A stretch of DNA of 64,000 nucleotides from Yponomeuta sedellus (Eukaryota; Arthropoda; Insecta; Lepidoptera; Yponomeutidae). Made by a program: the position numbers and the translations under genes. Shown here in pieces: positions 11,837 through 23,000 of the stretch. The stretch spans positions 22,225,721 through 22,289,720 of the forward strand of contig OW203724.1 of assembly GCA_934045075.1 (NCBI GenBank), written 5' to 3'. The number at the start of each line of letters is the position of its first letter. Position 1 is the stretch's first letter. The notes under the pieces were generated by a model. It was not told where the DNA came from and searched no databases. It worked only from the letters and a program-made list of their open reading frames with translations.

Positions 11837-13504
11837 ATAGCTTAGCAATTGTCATGACATGACAGCCGACTTGAAATGAAAAACAAAATCAATGAAATAA
11901 ATATTAATTTAATTTCAACTTTATGGTCACCATATTTAAAGCACGTTTAGTAATCCTAAAATGATTTACAAAGTATTACAAATGATATGAAATGATTTAC
12001 AAAATGAAACTAATGTAGTTATCACCAACTGAATGTCCTTAAAAAATCCCTTCTTCCCCACTATGCAAACAAACCTATAAAAATATCACAAATTAGCTTA
12101 CAAAACAAATCGCTTCGCTAAATCTCAAGTAACTTAGTCAGATACAATATTTTTATCTGTGTATAGGTAATCGATTACATTGTCCCAATAAATGTAAAAG
12201 TTAATCAGCATTTCACTATACATATTAGAAATAAATATTTACAATGAAGTATAGAAAGGTAAGTTTGTCAAGTAGAAAAAAGAATATAAATATACAAAAA
12301 ACATCCCAGCGTCATCTAAAAATCGGCCTAGCTATGTCCAGCATTGGACGAGAGTAATATAATTACGGTTTGATTGATTGATTAAAATCGATTAAGTCCT
12401 TCACAACTCCCCATTCTCTAGAGGCAAATTTGATGGACTGACTTATATCAGACGGACTTATACTACATTTGAATGCGTTTTTTTTTATTTTCAATGTCTA
12501 AATTTCAGTAGTATAAGTTGGTTTATTGGCATTTATTGTTATTATTTCTTCATTGCACAAAAGGTAATGTGCAAAAGGCATGTAATTGTTTAATTGTACC
12601 ACAACTTGTCACTTAATAACGTTGACCGTAGTAGTACAGTAGTAGACCGTAAGTTTGTTTGTTACACTTTATAGCACAATAAAAACGTTATTAAAAATAA
12701 AACTTAAGTGACAGGTTTGTGATTAAAATCTGATAATAAGTCTGTTCATAGTAGTTTTCTTGCGAGATATGAGGTAACTAGTGCTTAACATTTTCCCATG
12801 CCAGATACGTTTCAATTCTCTGTACGTTTAAGATTGTTTTAAGATTTAGTACTTCAACAGAAAAAAACAAGACATTTGTAAGACTATATTCTTGTTCGAT
12901 TATTTAAATAACAAGTTAATATATAAAATGAAATGAGTAGGCAGGGATCAAAGGGGTACTAGACATTAATGAGCATTGTCTTATAAAAAAATATATATTT
13001 TAGAGAAAATAGGTAATTTGGTTATCCTGGCCTAACATATCGATTTAGGCTGATTTCATTAATTTTATAGCAAAAAAATTAGAATAATAAAACCAGAATT
13101 ACGTCATAACATAAGTCGCCTAAGGTCGCAGAAATAAAATTACTAGTTCTATGGCAGGTTGTTCTTAGAAGTTGAAACTGAATATGTTGAAATTAGAAGA
13201 CGTTACATTATGTTTTATCCTTTTATGTGTAAAACGAACATTACAATGTCAAATGGAGATCATACCTTTATTCGCAAAAACACAAGAAATTTGTATCGTT
13301 AAATATTATTAATTTATGATTGTAGCATTATATAAACGAAACTAAAAATTCCGTGTCATTTGTAAATATTGACAATATGTAGAAACATACCCATTTTATG
13401 TCTATTACCCCCGTAACACTTACTAAATTTTAGCCGGTAGATAGCTTTAATTTTTCTTGAATTTGACCACATTTGAAATAAATTATTGGTAGTTAGTACG
13501 TCCT
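11837..13504. other. AT-rich intergenic sequence between convergent genes
   Basis: No exon is seen. Reverse-strand AATAAA (TTTATT near 13267) and ATTAAA (near 13446) could polyadenylate the lipase transcript coming from the right. If so, the minisatellite at 13505-13843 lies in its 3' UTR. Confidence 0.45.
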
Positions 13505-13843
13505 TGGACATCCGGATGTCCAAACAACCGGATGACGAAATATCCGGTTGTCCAAACAACCGGATGTCCAAACATCCGGATGTCCAAACAACTCGATGTC
13601 CAAACATCAGGATGACCAAACAACCGGATGTCCAAACATCCGGATGTCCAAACAACCGAATGTCCAAACATCCGGATGTCCAAACAACCGGATGTCCATA
13701 CACCCGGATGTCCAAACATCCCGATGTCAATACATCTGGATGTCCAAACACCCGGATGTCCAAACATCGGATGTCCAAATATCGGGATTTCCAAATATCC
13801 CGATGTCAATACATCTGGATGTCAATACCTCTGGACAACTTTA
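13505..13843. repeat. 16-bp minisatellite with palindromic units
   Basis: About 20 degenerate copies of CGGATGTCCAAACATC alternate with CGGATGTCCAAACAAC, so a 32-bp higher-order period is visible. Adjacent units create the perfect palindrome ACATCCGGATGT. Because 16 is not divisible by 3 and the unit lacks stops, several frames on both strands are open, which explains the overlapping spurious ORFs. The array starts 46 bp past the lipase stop codon. Confidence 0.9.
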
Positions 13844-13888
13844 CCTTACAGAGTATTTGTTACTACTTATCTCTACCACGTTACTTCA

Positions 13889-14003
13889 TCAGCTGTTGCT
13901 GTAGTCGTATTGCGAAACAGAGCGTAGTCTCCGGGATTTACCCGGGAATCCTCTGGCGTATGGCGGCTTGGCATTCGTTGTCACGTAGTAGATCCCACGG
14001 GCT
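13889..14003 (-). CDS. Lipase 1 exon 7 (C-terminus and stop)
   Basis: On the - strand, AATTTTCAG precedes the exon. One nucleotide completes the split codon AA|A, then ARGIYYVTTNAKPPYARG follows. This matches the family's C-terminal RG.YY..T....P(Y/F)A.G strand. The stop is TGA at 13891-13889, after SQYDYSNS. This exon is too short to stand out as an ORF and was found from motif and phase. Confidence 0.85.
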
Positions 14004-17000
14004 CTGAAAATTATAGAAATAAGGCGCAGTTATGAATTTAACAGGCCTAACATTGATTGAAACGATTAAAATATAAATACTGTAACTATTGCGTCCGATT
14101 CTACATTCGCTTCACCACAAATAAGAATATCTCGATTGATTGATTGATTGATTGATTGATTAAAAGTGTTTTGTCGACTAATTGAATGGCATAAACCCAA
14201 AAAGAAGAATTTTAATCAATTCTCGATCAGGTCAAGATCCTACAGGGTTCTATAATGAAAGTGTAAAAACGGGACCCTATTACTAAGATTTCAATGGTCG
14301 TCTGACTGTCTGTCACCTCATAAACCGTGACAGCTAGATTGTTGAAATTTTTGTACTTGTTTTCGCTATAAAAACAAACACAAAAGTCAGAATAAAATAA
14401 AGTGGGACGCCCATACAACACACGTGATTTGGTTGCCCGATATTCCTAACGCAACATGTAGGCTAGAAATATAAAAAAAATGTACTTTAAAATACTCTGT
14501 TTTACTGTCTTATATAGATAGATAAAACATTTATTTAACGGCACAATTCTTTAAAACATAACATAGGCATACATGAACATATCACATAGTTCTTGACATA
14601 AAACCGGATAAATCTGTTCCTCCGTATTTCTTTTACTTTCTATTTCTTCCCAGGAATGTTAATTTACTTGAAATACTCACTTATTCGTCAGATGCTCCCC
14701 CATGAGTACGTACTCGGAGTCCTTAGGCTCACACCAGCCGATGAGGTAGGAGAACAGGCTGGGGCAAGGGCCAGCCCAAAAGCCCTCACGACTGTTGATC
14801 GACTCTATGAAGTAGGGGGTCACCTTAGTGTGGTCGCATGAGAGAGTCTCTGTAACAATAAATATATCATTGTCTTCAGCCCATTCTTGAGCCCCTTTCG
14901 TGCAATATGGAAATCCCTGAACCACATCATAATGAGTTATATATAAAACGGGTCATATCGCGATTATTTATTAGGTAAAACGTACTCGTAATTACATTAT
15001 TTCCCGACGTTTCGGCAGCGTTACAGTAGTCGTGGTCTACCCGAGACCACGTCAACTGTGACGCTGCCGAAACGTCGGGTAATAAGGTAATTACGTTTTA
15101 CCTAATAAATAATCGCGATTTGACCCGTTTAATATATAACTATGTATGAGTATCGCGAATCATTAAGAAATACCACATCATAATGACCATATGTGGTTTT
15201 TTAATACAACACCACTAAGTTATCAAGATGATGGGACTAACAAATGACGAAATCAGGAATCATCAGAAGTGATCACGAGGTACGGAAATACCTGCAATTG
15301 GCTAAGTCACGACAGGGCGTTGTGAGTTCATAAAACCACCAACCCTCTGTTTCTCGTCTTCTACCAATATGTTATATCTTCAATATCTTCTTTTAGAAGA
15401 TACCTATCAGTTACCTATCCAAAGTTAATATAAAAAGAACAACTGAGAGCTGTTAATGGTAGACTATTGGTGAATTAGACCTCTTCCAAGAATGATTATA
15501 TAAAAGTCTATTTATAACACAATTATAAAAAGGCAAGCACACTAAAACACTCATAAGACGGAGTTAGAGCTGACTTATCAGAGGAACTCCTCTTGGCCTT
15601 ACTCCGTGGATGATGGATGAGACGTGGGCGTGGATGTCTTTTTGCTTAAAAACGTCTGATTAAATATAAAAGTTTCTTTTTCTCATCGGCCGGCGTCGTA
15701 AACGTCTTATGGTAAGTTTCGTAACTGAAACCAGGAGAAGAACTTGTCCTAAATTCGGAAAAAAAATTGAGTGGTTTTTAGCGAGGAAAAGAGTTTGCTC
15801 TCAATTTTACCACTAGCGACATCTTGTGTAAGTTTATAACAGTACGCCACAATACTTTCCCTGTTCACGCCGAATCCACACACGCATTTTCCACGGCCCA
15901 ACATCTTTTGTAGTTACATAAAAAGCAACACAGATGGCACTGCTAGTGTTTCGCTGAACTGACCTTATATTCGCGAATCAAGTAAAGAATTTCAAGTATC
16001 CTGCTGTCAGTTAACATTCTTTTCATCAATACAAATAATTTTTACTATGAGACCCACTATGAAACACAATTTCGTACGAGCGCTCCACAAGTTCAGAATT
16101 TTATATTTTGAATTTTGTACACAATTAATATTGCTATTTAAATATTCATTCGCTTGAACCAGGTCCTTATTATCTTAAATCTAGTGTAAAAAAAAATAAT
16201 TCTACTATAAGTTGTGTAGTTATAATGGTGGTCTGGAAGAAATTTCTTTTAATAATAAGGCCGGGATTTGTACTGTACTGTACTGTTATGTTTAAGTCTC
16301 TTATGTAATTCCTGGTGTACATGCAATAAATAATATTCTATTTAGCTATCTATATCGCAAGTAGGTCGCTGGAGACAAAACCTGCAAAACCTGTTGGTGC
16401 AATATAAACCCAGGTGGGGTTATATTGCACCAACGGAGGAGCAATGTGATTGTGGAGCCTGCTCCAATGCCCTTTGTGCCCTTTGTGCCCTCACACCTGC
16501 ACTCTGGAGGACCTAACAGAGGCCAACGCTGCTGCAATTGCAGTAGCCAACTATTGGACAGGAAAAATATAAACTGGTCAAATCGCTGACACGAAAAGAA
16601 GAAGAAGACGCAGTTTAAGTATGTATCTGTCTGTCTATCTATTTATACTATTGGAGTTTTTCGGCTATTTTTTTCCAAAATTAGGTATCTAGATTATGAA
16701 ATGGACACCTAGTTCGAATTGTAACGTTCATTAGGCCGCAGTTACTACGCTACTTTGAATAAAACCTTTTTATTTCATTTAATTTATAAAAAGCCTACGA
16801 AGTGTTTAGGTACATTAGATGCCTATATCTCAGTATGAAGCGCTCGTGGCCTAGGCGAACCGAATGATTGGAATCAATCACTTGAGTTAAGCAACAACAT
16901 GGATGGGTGACCGTCCCGTGACTACCGCTAGTGGCATTTTTCCAAGCGCTACCGAGCTTCGTAAGGCACGCTAAGCCGTTGGTGCCGGCTGTCATGTAAT

Positions 17001-20000
17001 GGCAGTCGTTAAGCCATGTCAGAGGCCTTGTGGGCGGTTTGATAAATTCTGACAGTAAGACCCGCCGCTGTCTTATATTTCTCCACCAACCCAGACTTGG
17101 CCCCCGTGGTGGAGTATGGTCTAACCTTCCTGCGATGCAGGAAGAGACCCGTGCCCCAGCAGTGGAGACATACAAGGGTTGATATCGATCTCAGTATGAG
17201 TATTATCTGATGTTTGTTATGTACTCGCCTGGTTACAAACGAAACTATCCCAGCTTGGGAAAACAGGACAAGTTATTGTGTTGAGTAAAAGTCATTTATT
17301 TAATTTTTTTATGTTACTTACGGAAGATAGTATCGTGCGCACAACCCGGTTGACTTGAACCGCCGTTCACGTAAAAATCAGCGTGGCCATTCGGTCCCCA
17401 CTGGCCCAGGATCCCGGCTCCCGTGTGCAGGATATCCACGAATAGGGCATCTGTTTGGTCCAGATCTCGGGAGCGATTGTTGCCCATGTAGAAGAGGATC
17501 GTGGGGTCTAGGCCTGGAATGAGTGGAATGATACTTCATTTAGGAAGTGTTGTTGCTGTATTTTTGCATTATTGCAAACAATAATAATTAAAACTGTTTT
17601 TATACGGATTTATGCTCGTTTATTAAATTTTTACAATTTTCCAACGTTTCGGCACTTTTACAGGTGCCGTGGTCTCGGATGACTGAGGTGGTAGGCGTCT
17701 TTTTGAAAGCATTAACGGTTAGTTTACTACCCTCGGCAAAAATTACAAAAATTAATTATGAAGTTACGTTAATTATGTCTAGTGCTCGTGTTAACCTTAG
17801 AAAATACTATGCAAACAATAATGTTTTCTTTTTTATTCATTGAGGGTCACCAACAAGGTATACATTAATACATCCTATTATTGACAAAAATAAAAAAGTG
17901 ATAATGAGAGAAGCGCTCGTGGCCTAGGCGAACCGAGTGATTAGAATAAATCACCAGGTTAAGCAACAACAGGCGCGTTTAGGTACGTGTTGGGTGAGCG
18001 TCCCGTGACTACCGCTAGTGGCATTTTTCGTGGCACGTTAAGCCGTTGGTGCCGGCTGTCATATAATGGCAGTCGTTAAGTCATGTCAGATGGGCGTTAT
18101 GGGCGGCTTGACAACTTCTGACAGTAAGACCCGCCACAGTCTTACAATCCTCCACCAACCCGGACTTGGCCCCCGTGGTGGAGTATGGTCTAACCTTCTT
18201 GCGATGCAAGAATGATAAAAGATGAAAGATGCCCCGGCAGTAGGGCCATACAAGGGTTGATATCGTAAGCGGGTAAAACTAGCATTAAACTAATTTAGAC
18301 TTAACAGTGCACGGGAAAGATAAGATAAGAATATTCTTTATTGTACACTGGAAAAACAACAAATACAAAACAATTGCAAATATACATAGAAACTTGTTGG
18401 AGTTGTAGTATTATTAAGTAGACGCACTAAATTCTATTGGAAGATGCTTAAAGCGGCTCCTCGTCGGGCAATTCTCATACCAATGTAGGTTCATCCTGCG
18501 CCCGACCGCGCCTGTTGTCGCTTAACCCTAGTGATTGATTACAATCACTCGGTTCCAGTAAGCCTCGAGCGCTTCTGTGTGCTTCCGAACAATCTGTTGG
18601 TCCACAGTAATTTATAACTTACTAAAAATGAGGAGTTGTGATTTTAGCAGTCTATATACGTATGATACTATATATGTGAATATAAATGGATGTTTGAAGG
18701 GATGGATGAAAATTCTCATCTAATGTTGACGAACGAGTTATCAAGTTGCTTATTATTGTCAGGGTGACGTAGCTATATTTTAAACAAACAAAATCAACTT
18801 GTCTGATGTTACATCCGAAAAAGTGGTGGTCTCAATTTTTTCTTTCTATCTTTGAAGTGTTTCAAGTTTTAAATGAAATATATGTATATAAATAAAATAT
18901 GAAAATTATATTTTGTAAATTTGAATATAGAAATCATGGTTGTATTCTGTTTTTCTGACGGTGCAATAAAGTGTTCTCTATCTATCTATCTATATTGCAA
19001 TATTAACCCTTAATCAGGCAATGGAACAATAGTGCCCATATTAAATACGCCTGGACCTGCTCAAGACAGAATCTACACACGTGGCCAAAGACCGGCCCTC
19101 CTATTACGTAGCATTCCACTCTATCGAGTGAAGCATTTTGACGACTCCTAAGTGTCAAAAAATGTATGTATTTGACAGCCGGAGTAGCCTAAAAAAAGTA
19201 AAAATCAACGTCACGCAACTCAGTGGATACTAAAATATAATGGATAATAATTCCCCAGCAACACCTTCACCTTACCAGTAATTCTTCCCAACTTCCCTTT
19301 GTCCAAATGGTTGGCGACCAAACCCAGGATGTGTGCGCCAACGCTGTACCCGATCGTGTGGACCTGCTCAGGAGGGACCGCCTTGGTGGGGTGGTACTGG
19401 AGGTACTCGATCAACTGGGCTATGCACATGCCAGCGAAACGGGGCGCCCATTCTATCTGGAAATAAAGATAGATAGATAGTAAGCGGATCACAAAGTTAA
19501 AGTGGAGATGGGCGGGACACTTGGCTAGAAGATAAGACGGCCGGTGGACCAGGGCAGTATCGGAGTGGTGGCCAAGGGAGCGAAGGAGGTTGGTAGGCAG
19601 ACCACCGTCACGATGGTCAGACGACATCGTGGGGGTTGCGGGTCAGAAATGGATTATATTGAACGTTGTATATCTTTGATAAATAATTGAAACTGGAACG
19701 ACTTCAGGTGTTGTTTTATTTGTAGATTTAGTAGTATAGTAAAACAGAAAAACTGTATAAAAACGGATAAGCAGGTAAAATTGTCAGATCTGGTCGAAGG
19801 GTAAAGTAGTAGTGATGAAAAATAAGGGAAATCGAAAAATATGTGACGTAAAAAAAGGAGACGGAACAAACCCTGGAGACTACAGGCCCATATCACTACT
19901 GCCATGCATATCAAAAATATTTGAAAAAGCGATGTGCTCATGTCTTACTAAGTTCCTTGAGAAAAACCACATTCTTCACAACAACCAGTTCGGATTTAGG

Positions 20001-23000
20001 GAAAAACGTTCAACTACACTTGCAGTTTATACATACACCCAAGAAGTTTTAAAGTACGTAAATGAAAAGCATCGTGCAGTTGGCCTTTTGCTAGACCTCA
20101 CTAAAGCCTATGACAAAGTATCACACAACATTTTATCCTCAAAACTATATAGTTCTGGAATTCGAGGTCCAGCATACGATTGGCTCAAATCTTATCTTGA
20201 AATGAGAACTCAAATTGTACAAATAGAATCCTTTGATGAAACTACAAATACTATAAACAATGTTCGGTCACAAGGGCGCTTCATGAAGGGATCCATTCCA
20301 CAAGGTAGTGTGCTCGGTTGTATCTTATTTCTATTGTATATAAATGAACTACCCAAAACCCTAAACGATTTATGCATACTATTCGCAGATGACATATCAA
20401 TACTTTTCAAACTGAACGTGAACGACGATTACAATAAAAAAATTAAAGACACTATTGAATCAATAAATGAATGGTTAATAGATCATAACTTACAAATAAA
20501 CTTGAAGAAAACTAAACTTATACAGTTCTATCCCTATAATACGCAACCTCTCAAACTAAAACTTACGGTCAACAATACCAAAACAGAAGAAGTAGAGCAA
20601 ATTAAACTTTTAGGATTGACAATTGATAACCACCTCAATTGGAAAAATCATATCTCTGAGATAAAGTCGAATTTTTCCAGCTTTCAATATGCACTCTTCA
20701 ATTTAAAAAAATGCACAAATTTTACAACACCCTTTCGGCATACTATGCTTACGCGGAGGCTTGGCTCCGCTATGGGGTAATCCTTTGGGGTAACAGCACA
20801 AATGCCCATGAGCTTTTTGTAATGCAGAAAAAATGCATTCGGATTTTAGTAGGCATCCGCAACATTGAGAGCTGTCGGCCTCATTTTATAGAATTAGGTA
20901 TACTCACGCTACCGTCATTATATATTTTTGAAATGGCTCTATTTGCTAGGAATAACAAGCAACTTTTTACGCAAACTAGAGATCTCCACAACATAAATAT
21001 AAGATCAAAAAATAATCTTGTCCTTCCCTTTTCAAGACTCAAAAAATTTAGCACTCATCCTCATTGTAATGCAGTTAAAATACAAAACAAATTACCTGAT
21101 AATTTAAAAAACGAACAAATAGATAATTTATTTAAAAACAAATTAAAGTTACTGCTGATCAAAAAATGCTACTATAAAATCGAAGACTTCCTTAATGATA
21201 AATTACAATAAATAGTACAGACAGAATTAATAAAAAAAATATCATATAATAAAAAAATATCATATAATATAATATAAGCAATACCTACTGTCTAGTTCCT
21301 AGAGAAGTTCCAAAGAACAGTAATGTAAGTGTTGAAATGTCAAATGTATAAGTAATGTTTGGTACTTTACGTACATTATGTTTGTCTGAATAAAATTTTA
21401 TGTTATCTTATCTTAAGCTATATAAATAAGTTTATCTTAGCAATGCCTTGACCAGGGCTCATAATGTGAGACTTAAAACATGTGTAACATCATTGTATTA
21501 TACCATTATGATCGCTAATAAATGAATATGAATATGAATTTAAATATTTGAAAATGAAAGATAGAAAAAGAAATAAAAATGGTGTAAAGAGGTTTGCACC
21601 GTTACAGTATTAGCACAGGACCGTGAGGAATGGCGCAGTAAAAGGAGGCCTATTCCCAGCAGTGGGTTGATGTGGGCTGATTATAATAGATATAGATAGA
21701 TAGAGAAAACTTTATTGTACATGATAATGGAAATAGGCGTACGACAGTATCAAATAATCAAAGACTTAACGATATTAGTGGAAAATACATATTATTAAAA
21801 GGATTTAAAACAGTAATTTAGAGTAAAAAAAATGAGATTACTAATATTTACAATAGAATGAAAGATTATAATAATGCTTTCAGCCATTTTGACTAAAACA
21901 CCCATCACCGATTTTTTTCATCCATTTCTTAAATATGATACGAGTATGATACGCTGTTGAACTGGATTTATACAGGAAGTAAAAAATATTCGCTACAAAT
22001 TACTTTTACAACAAGAAAAAATTCAAAATCACGAAAAAAATGTAAGCTGTTCCATACATTTTAATGCCGCGGATACTTAGTGTGAAACCCATTTTGCATT
22101 TATATATATATGTTGATTTTGTTACACTCTGTATACCTTAGGGGTTACGCGACTCGGTTTTTAGTTGCACAAACGTCTATATTTTCACACTAGCTACCAT
22201 ATCAGTAGTATTGTTCTAGTGTAATTAAATTTACAATGAATAATGCAAAAACTGTCGGTGCTTCTCACCGCCCCAGGGAGTTACGGCACACATTATTGCA
22301 AAACGTTTGAATTTAATACTTTTATTTTTAACCGACTCCAAAAAAGATTGAGAGAATTGTTTCATAGACAACATACAACTTTGGTTACAACTTCGCATTC
22401 TGTAGGTCATTCATTAGTAAGTATGCGAGTGACATGTGTTACCGACTCTAGCTTAAAACGAGACTTTTAAAAAACGTGTCGACTCTGTACGTAATACAGA
22501 GAATATTGTGAAGAGGTTTGAAATTTCACTGATGCCGGTGAGTCACCATTAGCTCAGTTGGAAAGAGCCCTGGCACGGATAGCCAGAGGTCACGGGTTCG
22601 AATCCTGGCGTGGGTGGAATTTTTAGCCTCTAAATAGGTTTTTAAAACGTGTCGAGTTAGCTGATATAATCTTATGAAATAACTTTGACATATATAATAA
22701 TTGAAGCGCTCGTGGCCTGGTGATTGGAATCAATCACTTGGACTATGAAACAAAGGGGCGGTCTGGTACTATATGGATGACCATACCATGACTACCGCTA
22801 GTGGCATTTTTTTCGAGCGCTTTACAAAGCACCTTAAGCCGTTGGTGCCGGCTGTCATATACTGGCAGTCGTTAGGCCATGTCAAAGGCCTTATGAGCAG
22901 CATGATAACTTCTGACAGTAAGGATCGCCACTACCTTACAATCCTCTACCAACCCGGATTTGGCGCTGTGGTGTAGAATCACCTACCTTTCTGCGATGCA

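Noticed and set aside
13505..13843. CRISPR-like array
   Set aside because: Units are contiguous with no unique spacers and lie in a eukaryotic intergenic/3'UTR context. It is a minisatellite.
13356..14007. Several overlapping ORFs of 99-173 codons with repeated CLDIR/MSKHPDVQT-like peptides
   Set aside because: They are translations of the 16-bp minisatellite, open in multiple frames on both strands because the unit lacks stops.
16795..17175. 126-codon - strand ORF (and similar SSCIAGRLGHTPPRGP frames at 28172, 31558, 62687, 63237)
   Set aside because: The recurring peptide is the chance translation of the 5S-SINE body in each copy.
19812..21211. Active LINE reverse transcriptase
   Set aside because: The copy lacks the endonuclease half and has a frameshift near 20710-20750, so it is a relic.
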